A DNA stretch of 64,000 bases. Origin: Halopelagius longus (GTDB lineage Archaea > Halobacteriota > Halobacteria > Halobacteriales > Haloferacaceae). The notes under the pieces were generated by a model. It was not told the DNA's origin. It was given only the letters and a program-made list of their open reading frames with translations, and searched no databases. A program made the position numbers and the translations under genes. Positions within the stretch are counted from its first letter, which is position 1, and the number at the start of each line of letters is the position of its first letter. Positions 26,231 to 34,424 of this stretch are shown one piece after another. The DNA lies in contig NZ_FNKQ01000002.1 of assembly GCF_900100875.1 (NCBI RefSeq), positions 434,001 to 498,000 of the forward strand. Direction: 5' to 3'.

Positions 26231-26539
26231 ATGTCCCTCCTCGATAGCCCTCGCCGTTCGGCCGTCGCGGCCGCGGAGATTCTTCTCGTCGTCCTCCTCG
26301 TCAACGTCTTGGAGTTCTTCGGGGTGTTCGGACGATTCTCCCCGTACGGCGTGCTCGCGACGTTCTCGATGGCCGGACTCGGAGTCGCGGCGACGCTGTC
26401 GGCTCTAGTCGCCTTCCCGTTCCCGTGGGTATCGACGCGGACGGCGCGGTCGCTACTCGCGTTCGGTCTCACGCTACTCGTCGGGTGCGTCCCGACGTAC
26501 CTCCTGTTCGGGTGCGTGTTCTGGGGCTGTCCCGGGTGA
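26231..26539 (+). CDS. Small three-helix membrane protein
   Basis: This 102-residue protein has three hydrophobic helices (about residues 12-32, 40-62 and 74-98) and ends CVFWGCPG. It starts eight bases after the ATPase stop, so it is probably in the same transcript. I do not recognise the family. The compact hydrophobic sequence without charged loops suggests an accessory membrane subunit. Confidence 0.6.
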   Translation: MSLLDSPRRSAVAAAEILLVVLLVNVLEFFGVFGRFSPYGVLATFSMAGLGVAATLSALVAFPFPWVSTRTARSLLAFGLTLLVGCVPTYLLFGCVFWGCPG

Positions 26540-26601
26540 GAATCAGCGAACTGCGGGCGACGACTCCGACGCGGGCGTCGAAGCCGACGACGGACCGAGG
26601 T

Positions 26602-26856
26602 TCAGACGCCGGTCGAGACGTCCACCGTCCGGTCCGCGCGGACGGTCACGACGCACCCCGCGTATCGGAAGGAGATCTCCCCGTTCGCGCCCGGAGCGGA
26701 GAAGAGCGCGTTCAAGGCGTCGGGGTCCACCGCGCCGTACAACGGCGGCAGTTCGACCGCCGGCGTGTCCGTGGCGGAACTGACCGCTTCGACGACTGCG
26801 CGCGTCGTCGCCCCCGTGCTCGTTTCAGACTTGTTCGAACTCTCTGATGCTGACAC
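26602..26856 (-). CDS. HalOD1 output-domain protein
   Basis: This 84-residue protein is a stand-alone HalOD1-type domain: a helical N-terminal half, then VELPPLYGAVDPDALNALF and a beta hairpin, EISFRYAGCVVTVRADRTVDV. HalOD1 is a haloarchaeal output domain usually attached to or near signalling proteins. Its relative at 40273-40536 has the same size, and the two genes share the promoter element GTCTGACGAA at 33-35 bp before the start. A TATA-like CGTTTATCA lies between that element and the ATG. Function is not known. Confidence 0.75.
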   Translation of the reverse strand: MSASESSNKSETSTGATTRAVVEAVSSATDTPAVELPPLYGAVDPDALNALFSAPGANGEISFRYAGCVVTVRADRTVDVSTGV

Positions 26857-26888
26857 GTTATCCCGCAGTATCTAACATGTGATAAACG

Positions 26889-26898
26889 TTCGTCAGAC
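26889..26898 (-). promoter_or_regulatory. Shared promoter element GTCTGACGAA, copy 1
   Basis: On the minus strand GTCTGACGAA ends 33 bp before the HalOD1 start at 26856 and is followed immediately by a TATA-like CGTTTATCA. The same ten bases lie at the same position before the second HalOD1 gene, and nine of ten before the gene at 35836-36009. It occupies the BRE/activator-site position. Confidence 0.55.
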
Positions 26899-26995
26899 GT
26901 TGTATTCTGAAAAGAGGATGTAGAATTATACTCCGCAACCGATCGAAATACGCGCGACCCGTCTGGGACCGCCCGAACGGGGCGTTCGCGGTCGA

Positions 26996-27640
26996 TTACA
27001 GCGGTTCGACGAGGTCTTCGAGGGCCGCGCGGGGGTCGTCGGCCTTGGCGACGCCGGAGGCGAGCAAGATGCCCGTCGCGCCGAGGTCACCGGCGGCCTC
27101 GACGTCGTCGCCCGAGGAGATGCCCGCGCCGCAGAACACCTCGACGTCTTCGTCGACGCTCGCGGCCGCCTCGACCGCGTCCTCGACGATGTCGGGGTCT
27201 GCGGTGGCGACGGAGACGTCGCCGCCGATGAGTTCCGGCGGTTCGACCGCCACGGAGTCGGGACCGAGGGCCGCGGCGGCACCGATCTGGGCCGGGTTGT
27301 TCGCGCAGACGCACGTTTCGAGTCCCGCGCGTTCGGCGGCGCGGACGGAGCCGTCGATGTCGGCGAGTTTGAGTCGCTTCTCGGAGTGGTTGATGAGCGT
27401 CCCCTCCGCGCCGGCCTCGGCCGCCGCCTCGGCGAGGGTGCTCCCGGTGTGGCTTCCGTGGCCGTTCGGGTCCACGTGCTGTGCCCACGTTTCGACGCCC
27501 GTCTCGGCGACGCGGGCGATGTCGGCGGCCTGCGGGGAGACGGCGATGCGGACGCCGGACTCCTCGGACACCTCGCGGGCCGCGGTCGCTACTTCGATGG
27601 GGTCGCACGGGTACGCCTTGAGATTGACGAGGATGAACAC
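26996..27640 (-). CDS. tpiA: Triosephosphate isomerase
   Basis: This 214-residue enzyme has the short archaeal form of TIM, which interconverts glyceraldehyde-3-phosphate and dihydroxyacetone phosphate. ILVNLKAYP (residues 3-11) supplies the catalytic Lys, [11 protein letters not shown] near residue 90 the His, and [14 protein letters not shown] near residue 135 the Glu. [16 protein letters not shown] near residue 168 is the phosphate-binding loop. Archaeal TIMs are about 30 residues shorter than bacterial ones, as here. It appears to be a single-gene unit. Confidence 0.93.
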   Translation of the reverse strand: MFILVNLKAYPCDPIEVATAAREVSEESGVRIAVSPQAADIARVAETGVETWAQHVDPNGHGSHTGSTLAEAAAEAGAEGTLINHSEKRLKLADIDGSVRAAERAGLETCVCANNPAQIGAAAALGPDSVAVEPPELIGGDVSVATADPDIVEDAVEAAASVDEDVEVFCGAGISSGDDVEAAGDLGATGILLASGVAKADDPRAALEDLVEPL

Positions 27641-27698
27641 GCTTTCGTGTCGGGTCTCCGCCGAGAAATAGGTTAATCTTCGTCGATTCGAGAGACGG

Positions 27699-27833
27699 TC
27701 ACTGAATCAACTCGAACTCGACGTGGTGGCGGTCGTACTGCTCCTTGTGCGCTTCCCGAAAGTTGAGGACGTCGTCTAACTCGTCCATCTCGCGTCGGAG
27801 ACCGCATTCGATGCAAATCACCGTGTACGTCAT
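27699..27833 (-). CDS. Tiny CxxC protein (44 residues)
   Basis: This short gene encodes [20 protein letters not shown] and then a helical, His-rich second half, [18 protein letters not shown]. The single C-x-x-C pair and following histidines could bind zinc, alone or in a dimer. Codon use fits its neighbours, and the start and stop leave no overlap with tpiA. Many small zinc-finger proteins of unknown role exist in haloarchaea; I cannot name this one. Confidence 0.5.
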   Translation of the reverse strand: MTYTVICIECGLRREMDELDDVLNFREAHKEQYDRHHVEFELIQ

Positions 27834-27997
27834 CTCTTTCGTTTCGATACGTTGCCACCGGCGTTCACTTAGGATACCGCGTTTACTCGGAAAATCAACA
27901 GATACTGCCGCCGAAGAATGACTCGGATATCGAAGGGAGCGCTACCGCTGGACGGTCTCGGAGACCGAAAGAAATCGTCGAAGTCGGGGCGTCGCGG

Positions 27998-28531
27998 TCA
28001 GTCCTTGCGCTTGACCACGTCGCCGAGGGTCGTCGTCGTCGAGGAACCGCCCGACCACTCCTCTTCTTCGTCGTCTCCGCCCTCGACGAGGGAGATGTCG
28101 AGTTTCTTCTCGAGTTTCTTCCGAACGGAGTCGGAGGGGAGGATGTCGCCGCGTTCGAGTTTGCGGATGAGACTCGCCTTCTCGTTGAGCGACTGCGCGA
28201 GGTCCTCCTGACTGAGGCCGCGACCCTCCCGGGCCTCGCGGATTCTGTCGTCGTAGTCCGCCGCGATTTCGTCCATGTCGTCGAACATGTCCCGGCGGCG
28301 GCGCTTCGACCCGCCGGAACTGCCGCCCCCGGTCGAACCGGAGGAACTGGACGAAGACGAGGACGAAGAACTCGACGTGGAGTACTTCGTCGAGGCCGAC
28401 GAGGAACTCGATTCAGTGCGGACCTCGGTACCGAACTCGGCGCAATCGTCGCAAAGTTCGAGTTCGGCCCCTTCCACCTTGACCGTCTTCAGCGACGGCC
28501 GCTCCTTGCCGCACATCTCGCATTGGGGCAT
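27998..28531 (-). CDS. mbf1: Multiprotein bridging factor 1 homologue
   Basis: This 177-residue protein has an N-terminal zinc ribbon (CEMCGKE at residues 4-10 and CDDCAEF near residue 27), a long serine-rich linker (about residues 40-75), and a C-terminal Cro/C1 HTH, LSQEDLAQSLNEKASLIRKLERGDILPS, near residues 105-132. This is the archaeal MBF1 layout. MBF1 links transcription and translation in eukaryotes and is associated with the ribosome in other archaea. The serine tract is unusually long and uses varied codons. Confidence 0.92.
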   Translation of the reverse strand: MPQCEMCGKERPSLKTVKVEGAELELCDDCAEFGTEVRTESSSSSASTKYSTSSSSSSSSSSSSGSTGGGSSGGSKRRRRDMFDDMDEIAADYDDRIREAREGRGLSQEDLAQSLNEKASLIRKLERGDILPSDSVRKKLEKKLDISLVEGGDDEEEEWSGGSSTTTTLGDVVKRKD

Positions 28532-28589
28532 ACACTCTCATAGCCGAGGGCGCGATATAAAAGGCACGACGCGACGTACTCGGATTCCC

Positions 28590-29189
28590 TCAGGAGAGGT
28601 CGCTCATCGCGCCCCAGAACCGCTGGAGCGCGGTGAAGTGACCGATGACCGCGAAGAAGCCCAGCAGTAACGCGACGGGGTGGAAGCCGAGGAGGCTCTG
28701 GACCGCGGCGGCGACGAACGCGACGATACCGATGAGCGCCAACCGGTCGGCTCGCCCGACGAGGCCGCCGTACTCTCTGCCGAGCCCGACGGCCTGAATC
28801 TGCGTCCCGAGGTAGGAGGTCATCAGGACGCCCGTGACGGCGGCGAGGCCGAGCGCCCACGTCCCGATGCCCGCCGCGAGGCCGACGAGCATGGCGATGT
28901 CGGCGTACCGGTCGAGGACGTGGTCGAGGAGGTCACCGCCCTCGCTGGCGACGCCCTGCGCCCGCGCGAGTGCGCCGTCCACGAGGTCCAACCAGCCGTT
29001 CAGAAAGACGAACACTCCGCCGAGGGCGTACCAGAGGGGGTCGGCGGCGGCGAACGCCCCGCCGGCGGCGACGGCGAACCCGAAGGCGACGACGCTGACG
29101 CCGTCCGGCGAGAGGCCGAGGCGGTCGGCGACGCTGACGAAGGGGTCGAGCAGTCGGTCCGCGACGGAGCGGTACTGGTCGAGCGTCAT
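28590..29189 (-). CDS. CDP-alcohol phosphatidyltransferase-family enzyme
   Basis: This 199-residue integral membrane enzyme carries the complete catalytic motif D-x2-D-G-x2-A-R-x8-G-x3-D-x3-D near residues 66-92 (DLVDGALAR, then GDLLDHVLD). Such enzymes transfer an alcohol phosphate onto CDP-archaeol, making archaetidyl-inositol or -glycerol phosphate in archaea; which alcohol is used is not decidable here. Six helices are predicted. The start overlaps the adenylate kinase stop by four bases (ATGA), so translation is coupled. It is the last gene of hisC-adk-pgsA. Confidence 0.85.
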   Translation of the reverse strand: MTLDQYRSVADRLLDPFVSVADRLGLSPDGVSVVAFGFAVAAGGAFAAADPLWYALGGVFVFLNGWLDLVDGALARAQGVASEGGDLLDHVLDRYADIAMLVGLAAGIGTWALGLAAVTGVLMTSYLGTQIQAVGLGREYGGLVGRADRLALIGIVAFVAAAVQSLLGFHPVALLLGFFAVIGHFTALQRFWGAMSDLS

Positions 29190-29698
29190 AGGTAGTCGAT
29201 GAAGTCTACGGTGCCGGCGCGCGGGTCCATCTCGCCTTCGACGGCGGCGACGACGTCCTCGGCGACGGCGTCGGGTTCTCGGTCGGTCGTGTCTATCTCG
29301 TAGACGGCGTCTTCGCCGAACCGCTCGACCGCCTCCGCGAGAACCACGTCGAGCGCTTCGCTCTCGGCGTTCTCTCTGGCCTTCGCCTCGGTCTCGCCGC
29401 GTTCTTCGAGTCGCCGTTCGAGTTCCTCGGGGTGACAGCGAAGGACGACGGCGATATCGGCGTCGAAGTGGTGCGCGAGGTGGGATTCGAGGACGCCGTC
29501 CCACTCGCCTAACCACTCCGCGACGGCGTCTAAGTCGGTCACAAGCGAATCGCGCTCGGCGTCGCGTTCGGTGAACAGTTCCTCCTCGCGGATGGCGTCG
29601 TTGAGGTGAATCACGTCCACGCCCGTGCGGTCGGCGACGATTTCGCTCGCCGTCGTCTTCCCGGTGCCGGGCGTGCCGGTGAGTGCGACGCGCGTCAC
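29186..29698 (-). CDS. Adenylate kinase, Fap7/AK6-like
   Basis: This 170-residue P-loop kinase has GTPGTGKTT (residues 7-15) and short, compact nucleotide-kinase features: SHLAHHFDADIAVVLRCHPEEL near residues 72-93 and the lid-like RLEERGETEAKARENAESEALDV. The form fits the AK6/Fap7 family, with broad adenylate kinase or ATPase activity and a role in small-subunit ribosome maturation in other organisms. It starts with GTG at 29698, overlapping the hisC stop by four bases. Confidence 0.85.
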   Translation of the reverse strand: MTRVALTGTPGTGKTTASEIVADRTGVDVIHLNDAIREEELFTERDAERDSLVTDLDAVAEWLGEWDGVLESHLAHHFDADIAVVLRCHPEELERRLEERGETEAKARENAESEALDVVLAEAVERFGEDAVYEIDTTDREPDAVAEDVVAAVEGEMDPRAGTVDFIDYL

Positions 29699-30792
29699 GC
29701 CCGCGTCCCCTCCGCGGCGACGTCGGCGACGACGTCGTTCAGCACTTCGACGGCCCGTTTCGTCTCCTCGCGCGTGCCGCAGGAGACGCGGACGCACTCC
29801 GGCAGGCCGAAACTGGAGGTGTCGCGGACGATGACGCCGCGGCGTTGCGCCGCCTCCGCGACGGCCGACCCGTCGCCGACTTCCGCGAGGACGAAGTTGC
29901 CGCCGGAGGGCCACGTCCGCGCGTCGAGTTCGTCGCGGTAGTACTCGCGGGCCCACGCCGCCGTCTCCACCGACTCTTCGACGTGTTCCTCGTCGTCGAG
30001 TGCGGCGAGGGCGGCGCGGCAGGCGAGTTCGTTCGCGGCGAACGGCGTGTTCACCCGGGCGTAGGCGTCGCCCCACGCCGCCGGGACGACGGCGTACCCG
30101 ATTCGGAGTCCGGCGAGGCCGTACGCCTTCGAGAACGTGCGCGTCACCGCGAGGTTGTCGTACTCGGCGAGGAGTTCGATTGCGGTCGGTTCCTCGGCGT
30201 ACTCGCCGTACGCCTCGTCGACGACGACGAGGGTGCGGTCCTCGACCGATTCGAGCAGTTCGACTATCTCCTCGCGCGGCATCACCGACCCGGTGGGGTT
30301 GTGCGGCGTCGTGACGTAGACGATTCGCTCGCCGTCGTAGGCGTCGAGCACTCCGGCGGCCGTCTGCGCGAAGTCGTCGGCCTTCGAGACGCCGTACTCG
30401 GCGGCGTCGCCGTGGTGGTACCGCGCCGACATCGAGTAGTACGCGAACCCCGGCGTCGGGACCAGCACCCGGTCGTCGGGGTCGAGGAACGCCCGCGAGA
30501 GGTAATCGAGCGCACCGTCCGCGCCCGGACTCACCCACACCTGTTCGGACGAGACGTCCCACTTCGACGCCAGTCGCTCCGTGAGGTCCGTGTGCGACGT
30601 CTTCGGGTAGACGTTCACGTCGGGCGCGGCGTCCTCGACTGCGGCCACGGCGGCGGGGGAGGGGCCGTGGGGGTTCTCGTTCGACGATAGCTTCGTCAAC
30701 TCGTCGGGCTCTACCCCGAGTTCGCGGGCCACCTCCTCGGACCCGCGCCCGGGTACGTACGCCTCGTGCGCGGAGAGGTCCCTCGGCATCAT
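29695..30792 (-). CDS. hisC: Histidinol-phosphate aminotransferase
   Basis: This 365-residue class I/II PLP enzyme transfers an amino group to imidazole acetol phosphate in histidine synthesis. LSSNENPHGPSP near residue 35, PHNPTGSV near residue 160, and the PLP lysine in TFSKAYGLAGLRIGYA near residue 220 identify it. It is first in a tightly coupled operon with an adenylate kinase and a lipid enzyme. No other his gene is in the window. Confidence 0.92.
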   Translation of the reverse strand: MMPRDLSAHEAYVPGRGSEEVARELGVEPDELTKLSSNENPHGPSPAAVAAVEDAAPDVNVYPKTSHTDLTERLASKWDVSSEQVWVSPGADGALDYLSRAFLDPDDRVLVPTPGFAYYSMSARYHHGDAAEYGVSKADDFAQTAAGVLDAYDGERIVYVTTPHNPTGSVMPREEIVELLESVEDRTLVVVDEAYGEYAEEPTAIELLAEYDNLAVTRTFSKAYGLAGLRIGYAVVPAAWGDAYARVNTPFAANELACRAALAALDDEEHVEESVETAAWAREYYRDELDARTWPSGGNFVLAEVGDGSAVAEAAQRRGVIVRDTSSFGLPECVRVSCGTREETKRAVEVLNDVVADVAAEGTRA

Positions 30793-30846
30793 ATGGTCGA
30801 ACGATACTCCCCGCGGTTCTTAAGGATGCTTACACCGGACGGGGCG

Positions 30847-31797
30847 CTACCCCTCGCGGTACGACGAGGGGACGTACTGGCCGAACTGCGGGTCCGAGGA
30901 GAGGGCGTCGGGGACGAAAAGCGGGTCGCCGCCGGGCCGGAACTCCCGAATCAGTCGCTGCCCGGTCGGGCCGGTGAGGAAGCCGACGTACTGCATGGCG
31001 AGTTCGTACCGCACGTCGTGCGTCGCGGGGTTGACCGGGACGACGCCGTACTCGTTCAAGAGGAGTTCCGACCCGCCGCCGAGGGGTCCCTCGACGAACG
31101 CGTCGAGTCCTATCTCCTCCCGGAAGACGCGGTACGTCCCCCGGTCCGTCAGGGTGTACGCGCCGCGTCGCCCCGCCTGCCGGAGGGTGTCGCCCATGCC
31201 GTCGCCCGTCGCCTGATGCCACCGACCGCCCGGCGCGGCGTCGGCGCGGTTCCAGAGGGTCTCCTCGCGGCGGTGCGTCCCCGACTCGTCGCCGCGGGAG
31301 AGAAACAGCGACTCCGCGCGGGCGATACGCTCGAACGCCGCGACGGGGTCGGAGACGCCCGCGATGCCCGCGGGGTCGTCGGCGGGTCCGACGACGAGAA
31401 AGTCGTTGTGCATCAGCGACCGGCGGTTGACGCCGAACCCCTCCCGCAGGAACGCGTCTTCGGCCTCGCGGGCGTGGACGAGGACGGCGTCGGCGTCGCC
31501 GTCGCGCCCCTTCCTGAGCGACGCCCCCGTCCCGAGAGAGAGCACCTTCACCCGCAGACCGAACCGTTCGCGGAGGGTCGGATGGAGAGCGTCCAACAGG
31601 CCGGTGTCGTACGCCGTCGTCGCGGTGGCGAGCGTCAGCGTCCGCGTCTCCGCGTCCGCCGTTTCCGCCGTCGAACGCCCCCCTCCGCCCGAGGCGACGT
31701 TCGACCGACTTCCGTCTCCCCGCCCGTCGCTCAGACACCCCGCCCCGGCGACGAGTCCGGTCGCCCCGAGTGCTTCCAGATAGCGGCGTCGGCGCAT
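30847..31797 (-). CDS. Tungstate-type ABC substrate-binding lipoprotein (orphan)
   Basis: This 316-residue exported protein has a Tat-like RRRRYLEAL and a lipobox, VAGAGC, with Cys21 as the likely lipidation site. TLATATTAYDTGLLDALHP (near residue 54), VLSLGTGASLRKGRDGDADAVLVHAREAE (near 84) and FLSRGDESGTHRREETLW (near 150) match the TupA/WtpA-like tungstate/molybdate-binding proteins. The permease and ATPase that normally accompany it are not in the window. Codons upstream of 31797 read as random sequence, so the shorter start is used. Confidence 0.8.
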   Translation of the reverse strand: MRRRRYLEALGATGLVAGAGCLSDGRGDGSRSNVASGGGGRSTAETADAETRTLTLATATTAYDTGLLDALHPTLRERFGLRVKVLSLGTGASLRKGRDGDADAVLVHAREAEDAFLREGFGVNRRSLMHNDFLVVGPADDPAGIAGVSDPVAAFERIARAESLFLSRGDESGTHRREETLWNRADAAPGGRWHQATGDGMGDTLRQAGRRGAYTLTDRGTYRVFREEIGLDAFVEGPLGGGSELLLNEYGVVPVNPATHDVRYELAMQYVGFLTGPTGQRLIREFRPGGDPLFVPDALSSDPQFGQYVPSSYREG

Positions 31798-31900
31798 ACG
31801 ACGACACTCGTCGGTGGGGATATGTGAATTTGGTTTCGAACACGTGCGGACGTAACTGGATACAGTTACGCCACGGGCGGAACCCACGGGGAACCGACGC

Positions 31901-32293
31901 TCAGTACAGTCGGTCTATCGCCAACCCGACGACGAGGAGGACGAGGACGCCCGGGAGGACGGCGAGTCCCACGTCCACTGGGTAGCCGAGGTTCCACGCG
32001 AGGACGACCCCTTGGACGTACGCGAGAAACGCCGACAGGAGGAGTCCGAACGCCGGCGGAACGTCCTCGCTCCCGGCGACGGAGGAGATGCCGCGGACGA
32101 ACAGAAGCGACCCGAGGCCGATGACCGGCAGGAGGAGGACGCCGACGAGGGGCGAGGTGAAACTGTCCGGGTCGCCCGCGGTGCCGAAGTGGATGGCGAA
32201 CTGGTCGGGAAGCGACGGGAGAAGGAGGAGGCCGGCGACGGCGCTACCGACGAGGAGGGCGACGCTGAGAGCGTCGTACTGACGAGCGTTCAT
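31901..32293 (-). CDS. DUF1648-type four-helix membrane protein
   Basis: This 130-residue membrane protein has LPSLPDQFAIHFGTAGDPD (near residues 26-44), the L-P-x-x-I-x-x-H-F-x-x-x-G-x-P-D pattern of DUF1648, between helices 1 and 2, and two further helices. Related domains occur in the SdpI-like immunity and sensor proteins of Bacillus. The role here is unknown. It is transcribed toward the substrate-binding lipoprotein, 103 bp away. Confidence 0.7.
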   Translation of the reverse strand: MNARQYDALSVALLVGSAVAGLLLLPSLPDQFAIHFGTAGDPDSFTSPLVGVLLLPVIGLGSLLFVRGISSVAGSEDVPPAFGLLLSAFLAYVQGVVLAWNLGYPVDVGLAVLPGVLVLLVVGLAIDRLY

Positions 32294-32355
32294 ACTCGCC
32301 GGTACGCCGCGTGAGATGTTTAGTTCTTTGTCACGACTGTCACCCGGGGTGATTC

Positions 32356-33132
32356 TTACGGGACGCGCACGTCGTGTTCGAGGACGCCGACGCCCTCGAT
32401 TTCGACTTCGACCGTGTCGCCGTCGGAGAGTGGCCCGACGCCCTCGGGCGTCCCCGTCGAGATGACGTCGCCCGGTTCGAGCGTCACGTACGTCGTAATC
32501 TCGGCGACGAGTTCCGGAATCGAGAAGATGAACGCGTCGATGGAGGAGTCCTGTTTCGTCTCGCCGTCGACGCGGAGTTCGATGCTCGCGTCGTCGGGCA
32601 CCTCGTCGGGCGTCGCCAGCACCGGGCCGAGGGGTGCGCTGTTGTCGAACGCCTTCCCGCGAACCCAGTTTTGCTCTCGGCTCTGGTCGTCGCGGTTCGA
32701 GATGTCGTTCATGCAGGTAAAGCCCGCCACGTAGTCCATCGCCTCCTCCTCGGAGACGTTACGGCACTGTTCGCCCACGACGACGGCCAACTCCGCCTCC
32801 CACTCGACTCGTTCCTTTCCGGCGGGGAGGGTCACGGTGTCGCCGTGCGACGCGAGCGCGTTCGGCGGCTTGAGGAAGAGCAACGGCCGGTCCGGAACGT
32901 CCTCGTTTCGCTCTTCGGCGTGTTTCGCGTAGTTGCGACCGATGCAGACTATCTTCGTCGGTTCGCAGGGCGGAAGCACGTCCACCTCGTCTACGGCGTA
33001 CGTCTCGCCGCCGAAGGAGACAGTGTCACCAGACTTCGTCTGGTTGCTCGCCGAGGTTCCCTCGGCGGTGTCGCCGTGCCACTCGCCGCGCCGGACGGAC
33101 CCCGCGGGGTCGCGGAAGCGTACCCGATGCAT
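32356..33132 (-). CDS. Fumarylacetoacetate hydrolase-family protein
   Basis: This 258-residue FAH-family enzyme has KIVCIGRNYAKHAEE near residue 60, the metal-binding E-x-E in VEWEAELAVVVGEQ near residue 110, CMNDISNRDDQ near residue 140, and the C-terminal GDVISTGTPEGVGPL near residue 222. Family members cleave or decarboxylate acylpyruvates, oxaloacetate or related beta-diketones. The first 35 residues are weakly conserved and low-complexity, so the start may be further in. The substrate is unknown. Confidence 0.85.
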   Translation of the reverse strand: MHRVRFRDPAGSVRRGEWHGDTAEGTSASNQTKSGDTVSFGGETYAVDEVDVLPPCEPTKIVCIGRNYAKHAEERNEDVPDRPLLFLKPPNALASHGDTVTLPAGKERVEWEAELAVVVGEQCRNVSEEEAMDYVAGFTCMNDISNRDDQSREQNWVRGKAFDNSAPLGPVLATPDEVPDDASIELRVDGETKQDSSIDAFIFSIPELVAEITTYVTLEPGDVISTGTPEGVGPLSDGDTVEVEIEGVGVLEHDVRVP

Positions 33133-33192
33133 ACCCGGTGCGTCTCCGCCCCTCCGCTTCGTTCTTTCCTTCCCGGAAACCCCCGAACCCCG

Positions 33193-33873
33193 TTACTGTC
33201 CCGACGACGGCGGCGTCGGCAGTTTGGGTATCAGCCACGAGAGGAACGCGTCGGCGCTTCGCGTCTGCAACCACACCCGCCCGTCGCCGCGGAACTCGCA
33301 GACGAGTCCCTCGCCGCTGAGAACCGTCGATTTCAGGCCGCCGACGCGACGCACGGTGAAGTCCACGGACTCCTCGAAGGCGACGACGTGGCCCGTATCG
33401 ACGACGAACGGGTCCGCCGCGCCCACGTCCACCTCCTCTATGCCCCCGTAACTCGACAGGAACACCGGCCCCGCCCCCGTGACTTTCAGGAGGAACAGGC
33501 CCTCGCCGCCGAAGAACGACCGCGACCCGCCGAACTTCGTGTCCACGTCGAGGGCGGTGTCGCCCGCGAGGTACGACCCCGACTGGACGTACACCGTCTC
33601 GCCGTCCAGTTCGACGTGCGTCACGTCGCCGGGGAGGGGCGGCGCGAAGGACACCTCGCCCGCCTCCGCCGCGCGGAACGTGTTCTGGAAGAAACTCTCG
33701 CCGCCGAACGACCGCCGAATCGACTTCAGAAAGCCGCCCGTGGCGTTCGTCTCCATCTCGACGCTCGCGTCGTGAGAGACCATCGCGCCGCCCTCCGCCC
33801 GTATCTCCTCGCCCGCCGACAGGGAGACGGTCAGAAGCGAGTCCGACGGCCGGTGGGTGATGTCGTACTCCAT
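33193..33873 (-). CDS. AIM24/TIGR00266-family protein
   Basis: This 226-residue all-beta protein matches the AIM24-like family: ITHRPSDSLLTVSL at the N-terminus, EGGAMVSHDASVEMET near residue 27, a GG-x-FF-x-x-x-F region as SFGGESFFQNTFRA near residue 54, and GGLKSTVLSGEGLVCEFRGDGRVWLQTR near residue 178. Function is unknown; yeast AIM24 is needed for inner-membrane organisation, but bacterial and archaeal members are uncharacterised. The start at 33873 is the first Met of the conserved region. Confidence 0.8.
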   Translation of the reverse strand: MEYDITHRPSDSLLTVSLSAGEEIRAEGGAMVSHDASVEMETNATGGFLKSIRRSFGGESFFQNTFRAAEAGEVSFAPPLPGDVTHVELDGETVYVQSGSYLAGDTALDVDTKFGGSRSFFGGEGLFLLKVTGAGPVFLSSYGGIEEVDVGAADPFVVDTGHVVAFEESVDFTVRRVGGLKSTVLSGEGLVCEFRGDGRVWLQTRSADAFLSWLIPKLPTPPSSGQ

Positions 33874-33965
33874 ACGTCTCCGTCGTCGCGTCGTCAAATG
33901 AGTGTAATTACGCCGAAGATAGAACGTCCAGATTTCGGAGAACGTTCCCGTCTCCTCCGGGACGC

Positions 33966-34325
33966 TCAGAAGTCGAGGCGGAGGTACGACGTTCCGTGCC
34001 GGTAGTTGTACGCCTCGACGGCGACGCCGAACGCGGAGAGGACGGTCAACGCGAGGAGGAACAGTCCGTCGGTGTTGGAAGCGACGTACCACAGTCCGAA
34101 CAGGAGGGCGGCGAACACCGCCGACGCGAGATTGTACAGGGGGTGAGTGCGGACAGTATCGAACGCGCTCGCGACGGAGTACACCACCGCGATGACGGCA
34201 ACAATGACAACTAGGGGCGGAATCGACACGAACGCGACGTACAGGGACGCCGCGACGGTGAACAGGGCGGCGACGACTGCGCGGTAGCGACTGATTCCGC
34301 TACCGAGTCGGGTGGAGGGCGACAT
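33966..34325 (-). CDS. Four-helix membrane protein, unknown function
   Basis: This 119-residue hydrophobic protein has four predicted helices starting at about residues 18, 35, 65 and 87, and ends [14 protein letters not shown]. It begins with [11 protein letters not shown] do not recognise a family. It is divergent from the metallo-beta-lactamase-fold gene and shares a roughly 100-bp promoter region with it. Confidence 0.6.
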   Translation of the reverse strand: MSPSTRLGSGISRYRAVVAALFTVAASLYVAFVSIPPLVVIVAVIAVVYSVASAFDTVRTHPLYNLASAVFAALLFGLWYVASNTDGLFLLALTVLSAFGVAVEAYNYRHGTSYLRLDF

Positions 34326-34388
34326 ACTCGCCGGAACGTCCGTTCCGCGGATATGTCTATCGTCGTCGGCGGTGCGGCGTTCGGCATC

Positions 34389-34395
34389 TTTTATG
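34389..34395 (+). promoter_or_regulatory. TATA-like box for the metal-dependent hydrolase
   Basis: TTTTATG is centred 33 bp before the ATG at 34425. This excludes the longer reading from 34353, which would place the box inside the coding sequence. Confidence 0.5.
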
Positions 34396-34424
34396 GCACT
34401 GTCGTGAGTAGTTCCCGCCGACTC

